Assembly (NCBI RefSeq): GCF_947492715.1
Contig: NZ_CANLNS010000003.1
Span: 333,363 to 397,362, forward strand
Direction of reading: 5' to 3'
DNA: 64,000 nt
Source: an uncultured Psychroserpens sp.
GTDB taxonomy: Bacteria; Bacteroidota; Bacteroidia; Flavobacteriales; Flavobacteriaceae
This document shows, piece after piece, positions 53,227-61,944 of the stretch. Under the pieces are notes generated by a model. It searched no databases and had not been told where the DNA came from. It saw only the letters and a list, made by a program, of their open reading frames with translations. The stretch's first letter is position 1. The number at the start of each line of letters is the position of its first letter. The position numbers were made by a program, and so were the translations under genes.

Positions 53227-55665
53227 TTAAAATTCGTAAACAATTATAGCATCATTATCACCCTTTGTAATAACTTCTAAAGCATTATCTCTATCTATGT
53301 TATTTAATTCTAATTGAGAGTTCGCATACACAGGGAAATTTCCAATTGGTTTGGCTTGACTATCGAAAAGGTAACCTCTCTTTGATTGAAGATCTGTAAC
53401 CGTAACATATATTTTATTGTTGATATAGAAAATTTTTGGAGCTGTATAATCTCCAAAATCTAATTCAATGGTTTTGGATTTTATCGTCAGTTTATTATCG
53501 TTAAGAACAACAAGGGTTTTGCTCGTTGTCGAGATTTTGTGGTCTGTATTAGCATTGAGATTTTTGTGGCTTACATGTCCAGATTGATTGATCTCTATAA
53601 GTTCTCCATTAGTGTTTGAAGTGGTAAATTTATTATTGTAAAGGTAGATTTCATTATCTGAAAAACTGATGTTTTCTTTGGCTGTAATTCTCTTTTTGCC
53701 AACACGATCAAGGATCTCAATTTTGTTGCCGTGAGCAAAAACGATATAGTCTTTACTTCCAATTCTGAAATGTTTAGGTTGAGAGGTGATTGTGTTTTCT
53801 GAAGACTTATACTTAAACCCTTCAACAATTTTTCCTTTTTTGTCATACATCAAAACAGACTTACCTTGAGTAATCATTAGTCTGTAATTTTTTCTTTTAT
53901 CGTAATCAAATACAGATACAGGTTCCGTTATGTTGTCGTTAAATTTTAAAGGAAAAGCGCCTACATCTTTGCCGTTTCTATCTAAAACATAGAGTCGTTT
54001 TGTAGTATTGAATACCAGTTGTAATCGCCCATTTTTATAAGTGTCTATTTGATTAACGTCTCCAAGAATTGGGCCTTCAAGTTGTTTTTTCCAGAACACT
54101 TTTCCTGTATTAGAAATTAGATAGAGGTTGTTTTGTACATCTTGAACCACAATGTCCATTTGATTATTGGTGTGGTTTTTTAATAACTGCGGTTTTGATA
54201 TTAAGTCCGAATCAATGGAAATATTAAATTCTTCACTTACGCTGTTATAACTAGCTTTTCTTTTTTGAGTTTTAAAAACGGCATTAACATGCGCGAAATT
54301 TATGTCGTAAACATATTGTATTGCAGACGTTTTAAAACGAGATATGTCTAAGTTTTTATCGTCAGTAAAATTTGCGTTTAAAATGTTGTTTAGCTCTGAA
54401 GAGTCTCCAAAAATTAATAAAGATGCTTCGTCACTAAGGTTTAGTTTTAGGTTTTTGTAAGACGAACTTTCAGATAAAACTAAATTATTTTGATAGGCCG
54501 AGATAATTGATTTTAGAACATCAACTTGATCCGAAAAAATAAAGAAGTCGTCAATATTGATATAGTGCGTGATTGATTGAGGTGTTTTTATTAGTGGAGA
54601 AACATAATTTAAGAACATGTCAGAACTGTTCAGTTGAAATAAATTGATTCCTCTATAGGTTTCAGTCGTGACTGTAGAATTCAAATTGTCTAGAGTAGAG
54701 ATTGCATCAATCGATCTTAAAATGATGGTACTGGTCTCATTATCATGATGTACAGATCCAATTTCAACAATGTTCTGATATACGTCTGCATAGTCTTGTA
54801 TAGAATCTTGAAATTTGTGTGCTATTAAATTTTCTTTGAAAACATCATAGTTATCAAAAGTGATACTTGAGAATCCAGAAATGTTTACTGGTAAAATACG
54901 TGCGATTTGATTTTCTTGAGGAATCGTATTCCTGAAAATGTTTATTAGGCTCTCAGTAGAATCTGACGCTTTTGTAATGCCGTTCAATAGAATTTCATTT
55001 TGAGAAATGTCACTATCTATAAGTGTATAATTCGAAAACTGTAAATCGTTTGTTACAGCGTTATTAAATATGGTAGGTTGCAACTGGTCTGTCTGGTGAT
55101 TAAAAAAAATGGAAACCATTTTTTTGGAATCGGAGGTTTTAAAAATTGTTTCTAATTCGGCATTGACCTGCTTCTTAGGTTTAGCATTTTTAGTTGTTTC
55201 CAGAACATTTGAAACAAAAAGCACACTATCTATAATGGTGCTATAAAAACGTTTGCCATTAAAATTTAATTGTCTAACCTTTGAGCTTGTGTCATAAAAT
55301 GTTGAGTCGATTTGGAGATTTGGGATAGAATCGAGAGTAATGCCGTTTTTTGATAAAGGCGCTATAAAGCTAATTTCCAAACTGTCATTTTTGTCCTTGG
55401 ATAAGGCAATTAAGCTATTGGTGTTATCTACATTATATATAGGTATAAGTTGAGCGTCAAAATTTTTGATGCTGGTATAGCTCTTCACTGCTTGTATTAA
55501 GGTGTTGTTTTTTAATCCATTTTCTAAACCTTCCGAAGAATTAATCTTTATAATGATTTGCGAATTTTCGGGAACAAGGGATAATAAACTTGTAGATTTT
55601 GACTTAGAATTTTTGCAGTTATATAATATGGTACAGCAAAAAAAGATGAACCAGACTTTTTTCAT
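53227..55665 (-). CDS. Large lipoprotein with DUF3352-like N-terminus and beta-propeller C-terminus
   Basis: An 812-residue lipoprotein (ILYNCKNSKS, Cys17). Residues 30-480 resemble DUF3352-type proteins (SLLSLVPENSQIIIKINSS; many S/T/N-rich strands). From about 490 on it has PQQ-like propeller strands such as VQDVQNNLYLISNTGKVFWK and LYVLDRNGKDVGAFPLKF. Not recognised as a named protein; probably binds a partner at the inner face of the outer membrane. A -7 box TATATTTG lies just upstream. Confidence 0.65.
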   Translation of the reverse strand: MKKVWFIFFCCTILYNCKNSKSKSTSLLSLVPENSQIIIKINSSEGLENGLKNNTLIQAVKSYTSIKNFDAQLIPIYNVDNTNSLIALSKDKNDSLEISFIAPLSKNGITLDSIPNLQIDSTFYDTSSKVRQLNFNGKRFYSTIIDSVLFVSNVLETTKNAKPKKQVNAELETIFKTSDSKKMVSIFFNHQTDQLQPTIFNNAVTNDLQFSNYTLIDSDISQNEILLNGITKASDSTESLINIFRNTIPQENQIARILPVNISGFSSITFDNYDVFKENLIAHKFQDSIQDYADVYQNIVEIGSVHHDNETSTIILRSIDAISTLDNLNSTVTTETYRGINLFQLNSSDMFLNYVSPLIKTPQSITHYINIDDFFIFSDQVDVLKSIISAYQNNLVLSESSSYKNLKLNLSDEASLLIFGDSSELNNILNANFTDDKNLDISRFKTSAIQYVYDINFAHVNAVFKTQKRKASYNSVSEEFNISIDSDLISKPQLLKNHTNNQMDIVVQDVQNNLYLISNTGKVFWKKQLEGPILGDVNQIDTYKNGRLQLVFNTTKRLYVLDRNGKDVGAFPLKFNDNITEPVSVFDYDKRKNYRLMITQGKSVLMYDKKGKIVEGFKYKSSENTITSQPKHFRIGSKDYIVFAHGNKIEILDRVGKKRITAKENISFSDNEIYLYNNKFTTSNTNGELIEINQSGHVSHKNLNANTDHKISTTSKTLVVLNDNKLTIKSKTIELDFGDYTAPKIFYINNKIYVTVTDLQSKRGYLFDSQAKPIGNFPVYANSQLELNNIDRDNALEVITKGDNDAIIVYEF

Positions 55666-55679
55666 GTAATAGATTTTTA

Positions 55680-55687
55680 CAAATATA
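55680..55687 (-). promoter_or_regulatory. Candidate -7 box of the large lipoprotein gene
   Basis: Minus-strand TATATTTG ends 14 nt before the start codon (55665), in the 27-nt gap after rnhB. This suggests the lipoprotein gene can be transcribed apart from rnhB. Confidence 0.4.
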
Positions 55688-55692
55688 AAAAG

Positions 55693-56295
55693 TTACAGGT
55701 CTAATTTAAGTTGTTCTGGTAATAATCTAAAAGATTTTCTATGGTACTTCGTTATACCATATTTTTTTATTGCAGCGCGATGTTCTTTTGTTGGATAGCC
55801 TTTGTTTTGTTTCCAATTATACATTGGGAATTCTTTATGTATGCATTCCATATATTCATCTCTATATGTTTTAGCTAATACCGAAGCGGCTGCAATTGAT
55901 AAGAACTTACTATCGCCTTTAACGATGGTCTCATGTTTAATAGAGCCATATGGTTTAAATCTATTACCATCTACAATAATAAACTCAGGAGTTGTGTTTA
56001 GTTGCTCAATAGATTTATGCATGGCAAGTATGGAGGCATTCAATATATTGATGTCGTCAATAGTATTTGGGAAAATATGAGCATAGGCATGTGTAACGGC
56101 GTCACTTTCAATAATTGGTTTGAGAATATTTCTATTCTTTTCTGAAAGTTGTTTGGAGTCATTCAATATATCGTTGTTGTAGGTTGGTGGCAAGATTACT
56201 GCAGCAGCAGTGACTGGCCCAGCCAAACAACCCCTTCCAGCTTCGTCGGTGCCACATTCTAAATTCAAATTGGAAAAAGATGATTTAAGTCTCAA
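55693..56295 (-). CDS. rnhB: Ribonuclease HII
   Basis: A 200-residue RNase HII that cuts RNA in RNA-DNA hybrids and removes misincorporated ribonucleotides. The signature [14 protein letters not shown] gives Asp17 and Glu18; a third Asp is in [10 protein letters not shown], and [12 protein letters not shown] is the late conserved block. Full length. It starts with TTG, with a possible -7 box TAACTTTG at 56319-56312. Confidence 0.95.
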   Translation of the reverse strand: MRLKSSFSNLNLECGTDEAGRGCLAGPVTAAAVILPPTYNNDILNDSKQLSEKNRNILKPIIESDAVTHAYAHIFPNTIDDINILNASILAMHKSIEQLNTTPEFIIVDGNRFKPYGSIKHETIVKGDSKFLSIAAASVLAKTYRDEYMECIHKEFPMYNWKQNKGYPTKEHRAAIKKYGITKYHRKSFRLLPEQLKLDL

Positions 56296-56440
56296 AATGT
56301 TAAAGTTTGGACAAAGTTAAAATTTTAACGCAACCTAATTCATGTTTATGTATCTAATTACTAGTAATAACAAGGTTTTAGAAGCTAAAAATGGATTAAA
56401 GCTATTTAATTACTTGTTAACATTTTTTTAGTATAAATAC

Positions 56441-56471
56441 TTGTTTATTTAATATATTATTAAGATGTTTG
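56441..56471 (+). promoter_or_regulatory. Promoter of the susC operon
   Basis: TTG (56441-56443), 20-nt spacer, GATGTTTG (56464-56471), one base off TAnnTTTG. The ATG follows 27 nt later. Confidence 0.5.
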
Positions 56472-56498
56472 CGCTAGACTAACTCAAATAATTGTTTT

Positions 56499-59400
56499 AT
56501 GAAATTAAAGTTAACATGGTTAATGACGCTATTTATGGCGTTTGTGATGCAACTCTCTTTCGCGCAAGAGAAAACGGTCACAGGAACAGTTACATCGGCT
56601 GTAGACGGATTTCCGTTGCCTGGTGTAAGTGTAATAGTAAAAGGAACTGCACGTGGAGTTCAAACAGATTTTGATGGTAATTATTCTATCAAAGCGAGTG
56701 CAAATGAAACTTTAGTTTTTACGTATGTAGGAACTAAAACTGTTGAAGAAGTTGTTGGAAGTAGATCTTCTATCAATGTTTCAATGCAGGAAGATGCAGC
56801 TGTTTTGGACGAAGTAGTAGTTACAGGGTATAGAACCCAAAGTAAAGCGACGTCAAGTGTTTCTCAAGTAAGAGTAACAGCTGAAACTATTGAAAACAGA
56901 CCGAATGCGAGTTTTGTTCAAACATTATCTGGTCAAGCTCCAGGTTTGAATATTACAACTAGTTCTGGTCAGCCAGGTGGTAATTCATTAGTTCAACTTC
57001 GTGGTGTTGCATCTATTAATGGTAACACTGAACCATTATTTATTATAGATGGTGCTCCTGTTGATGAAGACAACTTTAGATCTCTTAACCCACAGGATAT
57101 TGCGTCTATCGACATCTTAAAGGATGCTGGTGCAACTGCAATTTATGGTAACAGAGGTGCAAATGGTGTTATCATCATTAAAACACGTCAAGGTAATTTT
57201 GGAGAAGGACTTAAAGTAAACTACAATGGATATGTAGCTTACAGTACACTTCAGGATAATGATTACAATATCATGGATGCTCAAGATTTACTTCGTTATG
57301 AAAGATTGAGAGGAAATGGTGCTGGTGCTGGTAACAGTACAGGTGTATTTAACCCTGGTGCTGGTTCACCTTTAACAGATGCTCAAATTGAAGCGGCTCC
57401 TAATTTCGACTGGACAGATTTCTTTTTCCGTACAGGTGTAACACAGAGTCATACTTTATCATTAACAAGTGGTAGTGATAATGCATCTCAATTTACTTCT
57501 TTTGGTTTTCAAGATACTGAAGGGGTATTACAGGATTCAGATTTAAAACGTTTCAACTTAAGAACAAACGTTACTGGAAAATCTAGTAATGACAAATTTA
57601 GATATGGCGCTAACTTGAGTATTAACTACTCTAAGTCAAATGAGCCAAATAGTATTGGTAGTGGAGCGATTAACAGAAACTATGTACTAGGTGCATACCA
57701 ATCTGTTCCTTACATCTCTACTGCAGATTACTCTAATGGTGCAGATTTATTATCACCATTATCATTTACAAACACACCTTTATTCTTATATGATAGATTA
57801 TTAACTTATACTCGTTTCGAGGAAGAGGTTAAGGCTATTGGTAGTGTTAATTTTAGTTATGATATTACAGACTGGTTAACTGCTGGGGTTGTATTATCTG
57901 GTGATTATCAAAGTGAGTTCTTAACTCGTGCTGAAGGACCAGAATCGTTTAACGCGATTTTATTCGGTGGAGCTGAAAACCCAACTTCTGGTTTCCAAGA
58001 TCAACAATCAACAAGACAGTTTGCTTACAACCAAGTAACATCTTTAAACTTTAACAAAACCTTTGCTGATAAGCATACGGTTGACGTTGGATTATATACT
58101 GAGTACTTTAAGGCTCACTTCAGAACTTTCGGATATAGACAAAATGGTTTAGATCCTAAAACGTTCTTCCCTGGAGATGGTAGTGGATTTATTACTCCTG
58201 CAAATGGTTTATTCGGAGATTTTGCTAATGCAAACATCTTAAACGCAGGTTTATTCTCTTACTTCGCTTCTTTAGATTATGATTACGATACAAAGTATGG
58301 TTTCTCTGCGACTGTTCGTCGTGATGCATCTTACCGTTTTGCTGGTTCTAATAGATGGGCAACTTTCTATTCTGTTTCTGGTCGTTGGAATATTTCTAAC
58401 GAATCATTTATGGATGATTCAGCAATTGACAACTTAAAGTTAAGAGCATCTTACGGTACAGCGGGTAACCAAGATATCGTTGGATTAGGATACTTTGGAG
58501 GTCCAGATTTAACTGAAGATTTCTTCGGAACAGGTCCTGGATACGGAAATGCTAACTCAATTGGTTTAGCTCAGTTAGGTAACCGTTCATTAGAATGGGA
58601 AACTGTTACACAAACAAACATCGGTATTGATTTCGGTGTATGGAACAGTAGATTACGTGGTGCTGTAGATGTATATGAAAAAGAAACTTCGGATCTTTTC
58701 CAAAGTACACCTTTATCAGCTACAACTGGTGTAACTCAACAAAATGCAAATACAGGTTTATTATATAACAGAGGTATTGACTTTACTGTTGACTATGATG
58801 TATTTAAACCAAAAACTGAAGGTGGTTTCGGAATGTCTGTTGGAATCGTAGGTAACTACAATCAAACAGAATTACAAGATATTCCAAATACTGAAGGTGA
58901 AATAATCGGTTTAGGTCGTAATGGAGGTATCTTATTTGAAATCTTTTCTTTACGATATGCAGGTGTTAACCCAGCAAATGGTAACTTACTTTACTTAACT
59001 GCTAATGGTGATGTTACTGAAAGTCCTGATGCTGATACTGACCGTGTATGGTTAGATAAAAACTTAACTCCTGAGTGGAATGGTAGTTTCAAAGTTAATT
59101 TTGATTACAAAAACTTCTTCTTACAAACTCAGTTTAACTATGTTCTTGGTGTAGATCGTTTTGACAATGATTACGCTGGATTTATTAACGCAGATAACGT
59201 TGGACAGTTTAACTTCTCTAGAGATATCTTAAGAGAGTGGACTCAGCCAGGTGATATCACTGATATTCCTTCTCCAACTGCAACAAACAGAAACTCTTTT
59301 GGATCTGACCGTTTCTTAAGAAGCGCTGACTACTTAAGATTACGTTTTGCAAGTTTTGGATACAATGTTCCTGCTAAATTTTTAGAGAACACAGGTATCT

Positions 59401-59540
59401 CTAATGCAAGAGTATATGTAAACGGAGAAAACTTAATCACATGGTCTGAATGGAGAGGTTTTGATGCTGAATCTAACGGTGGACAAAGATCATATCCAAC
59501 TCCAAGAACAATCTCTGTAGGATTTGAATTAGGATTTTAA
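56499..59540 (+). CDS. susC: SusC/RagA-type TonB-linked outer-membrane transporter
   Basis: A 1013-residue outer-membrane transporter. In order: signal peptide to about 22; carboxypeptidase-D-like domain VTGTVTSAVDGFPLPGVSVI to about 100; a TonB-box-like region AVLDEVVVTGYRTQSKAT; plug domain with VQLRGVASINGNTEPLFIID; then a large barrel ending GFELGF. SusC works with a SusD lid to import oligosaccharides or peptides. It starts a three-gene operon. Codon use favours AAC, TTC, TAC and GGT more than its neighbours, suggesting strong expression. Confidence 0.95.
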   Translation: MKLKLTWLMTLFMAFVMQLSFAQEKTVTGTVTSAVDGFPLPGVSVIVKGTARGVQTDFDGNYSIKASANETLVFTYVGTKTVEEVVGSRSSINVSMQEDAAVLDEVVVTGYRTQSKATSSVSQVRVTAETIENRPNASFVQTLSGQAPGLNITTSSGQPGGNSLVQLRGVASINGNTEPLFIIDGAPVDEDNFRSLNPQDIASIDILKDAGATAIYGNRGANGVIIIKTRQGNFGEGLKVNYNGYVAYSTLQDNDYNIMDAQDLLRYERLRGNGAGAGNSTGVFNPGAGSPLTDAQIEAAPNFDWTDFFFRTGVTQSHTLSLTSGSDNASQFTSFGFQDTEGVLQDSDLKRFNLRTNVTGKSSNDKFRYGANLSINYSKSNEPNSIGSGAINRNYVLGAYQSVPYISTADYSNGADLLSPLSFTNTPLFLYDRLLTYTRFEEEVKAIGSVNFSYDITDWLTAGVVLSGDYQSEFLTRAEGPESFNAILFGGAENPTSGFQDQQSTRQFAYNQVTSLNFNKTFADKHTVDVGLYTEYFKAHFRTFGYRQNGLDPKTFFPGDGSGFITPANGLFGDFANANILNAGLFSYFASLDYDYDTKYGFSATVRRDASYRFAGSNRWATFYSVSGRWNISNESFMDDSAIDNLKLRASYGTAGNQDIVGLGYFGGPDLTEDFFGTGPGYGNANSIGLAQLGNRSLEWETVTQTNIGIDFGVWNSRLRGAVDVYEKETSDLFQSTPLSATTGVTQQNANTGLLYNRGIDFTVDYDVFKPKTEGGFGMSVGIVGNYNQTELQDIPNTEGEIIGLGRNGGILFEIFSLRYAGVNPANGNLLYLTANGDVTESPDADTDRVWLDKNLTPEWNGSFKVNFDYKNFFLQTQFNYVLGVDRFDNDYAGFINADNVGQFNFSRDILREWTQPGDITDIPSPTATNRNSFGSDRFLRSADYLRLRFASFGYNVPAKFLENTGISNARVYVNGENLITWSEWRGFDAESNGGQRSYPTPRTISVGFELGF

Positions 59541-59552
59541 AAAAAAACACAC

Positions 59553-61046
59553 ATGAAAAAATTTAGTAAAATATTATTTGTCGGACTCTTAACTATAGTT
59601 ATGGGTTGTAACGACGCAATTGATATCAGACAACCAGGTAGACTTGATGCACAAAATGCATTCCGTTCGGTTGATGATTTACAGCAAGGTTTACTTTCTG
59701 TATATAACCAGTGGGATTTAACTCCTGAGATCGCTTTCGCTTCTAACTTTACTGATGAGTTATCTGTCGGATTTGATAGTGGTGGACAAGGTTTTGCATT
59801 ATATGACTTTGTATTAAACGCAGGAAGTGTTGCGGCTTCAAATTTTTGGGTACGTAACTATAGAGTAAATAACAGAGCAACGCTTCTTATTGAAGCTGCT
59901 GCTAATATTACTCCTGAAGCTGATGAACAAGATCAGTACAATAACATTTTAGCTCAAGTATATGCAATTAGAGCATATGCTAACTTAGAGTTATTAACTT
60001 ACTTTAGTCCAGACCCTACAGATGACACAACTTTAGCTGCTCCTGTGGTTGATTTTGTAGCACCTTTAGATTACCAGCCATTAAGAAATACAACTGGTGA
60101 GATGTGGGATTATGTTAATGCTGATTTAAATACGGCATTAAGTTTAAGTAATGTACAGTCTAATGCAACATTTATTTCTACTGATGCTATTAACGCAATG
60201 AGAGCGAGAGCAGCATTAACTAGAAAAGATTATGGTACTGCTCAAACATTATCTAGTCAATTATTATCTGCTTACCCATTGGCTAATCAAGCGCAATACC
60301 AAGCAATGTTCTTAGATAATGATAATACTGAGATTATTTTCAAATTAGAAAGAGTTGTAAACGGTCCTTATGATGGACAAGGAACTACTGGTTCTGTTAC
60401 AGCTGGAGGATGGGCTGGTGCTCGTTTTGCATTCGTTGATGCAACTTTAGCAGGTTCTCCTTATTTTGAAATGGACAGAGGTTTATTTAATTTAATTGAT
60501 ACTGACGATGTGAGATTTGATGTGAATATCGCTCCTACATCTGTAATCAATCCAGATTATGCTACAGATCCAGATCCAGTAAATACTGATATCTTAGTGA
60601 TTCAAAAGTACCCAGGTTCTGAAGGTAGACCATTAATGAATGATTTAAAAGTATTTAGATCTTCTGAAATGTTATTAATCCTTGCTGAATCTAGAGTTGC
60701 AATTAGTAACGATTTAACTGGTGCGGCTACATTGATTAAGCAAATTAGAGATGCAAGATTAGGTTCTGCTCAACCATTACCATCTTATGCTTCTGCTCAA
60801 GAAGCTTACGCGGCTATCTTAGATGAAAGAAGAGTAGAGCTTTGTTTTGAAGGATTCCGTTACAAAGATTTAAAGCGTATTGGAGTTGCTGCTAACAGAG
60901 GAATTGATAGAGATCAGACTGATTGTACGACACAAAGTGGTGCTTGTACATTAGCTGCTTCTGATTTTAGATTTACTTTACCTATTCCAATTATCGAGAT
61001 TAACGCTAATGCTGGAATTGGATCGCAACAAAATCCTGGTTACTAA
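59553..61046 (+). CDS. susD: SusD/RagB-type nutrient-binding outer-membrane lipoprotein
   Basis: A 497-residue lipoprotein (VMGCNDAIDIRQPG, Cys19). Typical SusD helices are seen: AYANLELLTYFSPD, INAMRARAALTRKDYGTAQ, SEMLLILAESRVAI and the late AILDERRVELCFEGFRYKDL. It forms the lid over SusC and binds the transported ligand. The 12-nt gap from susC supports one operon. The ligand is not predicted by sequence. Confidence 0.93.
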   Translation: MKKFSKILFVGLLTIVMGCNDAIDIRQPGRLDAQNAFRSVDDLQQGLLSVYNQWDLTPEIAFASNFTDELSVGFDSGGQGFALYDFVLNAGSVAASNFWVRNYRVNNRATLLIEAAANITPEADEQDQYNNILAQVYAIRAYANLELLTYFSPDPTDDTTLAAPVVDFVAPLDYQPLRNTTGEMWDYVNADLNTALSLSNVQSNATFISTDAINAMRARAALTRKDYGTAQTLSSQLLSAYPLANQAQYQAMFLDNDNTEIIFKLERVVNGPYDGQGTTGSVTAGGWAGARFAFVDATLAGSPYFEMDRGLFNLIDTDDVRFDVNIAPTSVINPDYATDPDPVNTDILVIQKYPGSEGRPLMNDLKVFRSSEMLLILAESRVAISNDLTGAATLIKQIRDARLGSAQPLPSYASAQEAYAAILDERRVELCFEGFRYKDLKRIGVAANRGIDRDQTDCTTQSGACTLAASDFRFTLPIPIIEINANAGIGSQQNPGY

Positions 61047-61064
61047 TCAAAAATTCTTATAATT

Positions 61065-61832
61065 ATGAAAAATAATATATTAAAATTAACCCTTGCTTTA
61101 TTAGTTGCGTTTTCGTACACTAGTTGTGAGGAAGACCTTATAATCTATGATGCAGATGGAGGTCAAACAGGACTGTCTTTTGCAAGAGCTTCTCAAACTG
61201 TTGAGTTCTGTGCTGGAAGTGGTACTGTAACTGTTGAGTCTACGACTAGGTCTAGCTCAGATAGAACGATTTCTATCAATGTAAATTCTGAGTTAACAAC
61301 AGCTATGGCGGCAGAATATACTGTTGCAAACTCTGTAACAATTCCTGCAGGTGAGTTTGTTGGAACGACTGTTGTAGATGTTAACTTTGCGGCTATCCCA
61401 GAGGGATCGTCTAGAGTGTTAGCCTTAGATGTAGTTGCTGCAGATGGAAGTGTTATTAATACTAGAGGAACAACTCAATTGTCATTCTCGAGTGCATGTA
61501 CATTAAACGAGGTTAAATTTGACTTTATCTTCGATAACTATCCTGAAGAAACTGCTTGGCAATTATTTGATGCTGATTCTGGTGACTTTATCGATGGAGA
61601 TACTGGATTTGGAAACTATGATGATTTAGAGACATTCTCTGTAACATTATGTATTCCTGATGGAAACTATGATTTCGTAGTTTTCGATCAGTTCCAAGAT
61701 GGTATCTGCTGTGCATATGGTAACGGGTCTATCAATGGTAACCTTATAGCTTGTGATGGAAACACTGCGCTATTTGATCAAATTGATGCTTTCGGAGCTA
61801 ATATTGTTAGATCTTTCTCAGTAGGAAACTAA
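61065..61832 (+). CDS. SusE/F-like surface lipoprotein with ICCAYGNG domain
   Basis: A 255-residue lipoprotein (SYTSCEEDL, Cys21). The N-terminal domain resembles DUF1735/DUF4843-type Sus accessory domains (TRSSSDRTISINVNSE, NSVTIPAGEFVGTTVVDVN). The C-terminal domain begins FIFDNYPEETAWQLFDADSG and has DFVVFDQFQDGICCAYGNGS, seen in many secreted Bacteroidota proteins. It follows susD by 18 nt and closes the operon. A ligand-capture role is likely from context. Confidence 0.72.
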   Translation: MKNNILKLTLALLVAFSYTSCEEDLIIYDADGGQTGLSFARASQTVEFCAGSGTVTVESTTRSSSDRTISINVNSELTTAMAAEYTVANSVTIPAGEFVGTTVVDVNFAAIPEGSSRVLALDVVAADGSVINTRGTTQLSFSSACTLNEVKFDFIFDNYPEETAWQLFDADSGDFIDGDTGFGNYDDLETFSVTLCIPDGNYDFVVFDQFQDGICCAYGNGSINGNLIACDGNTALFDQIDAFGANIVRSFSVGN

Positions 61833-61853
61833 TCATATATTACATATAGATAT

Positions 61854-61881
61854 AAAAAGCGACCAAATTGGTCGCTTTTTT
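61854..61881 (+). terminator. Terminator of the susCD operon
   Basis: AAAAAGCGACC and GGTCGCTTTTT form a long stem around AAATT, followed by a T run, 21 nt after the stop. Confidence 0.9.
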
Positions 61882-61944
61882 ATTTTTTTTATGATTTCCT
61901 TATTCTAGAATTATTAATTTGCGCCTTAATTGAATTTTAATAAT

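Noticed and set aside
53595-53846. Minus-strand ORF of 83 residues
   Set aside because: Alternative frame inside the 812-residue lipoprotein gene.
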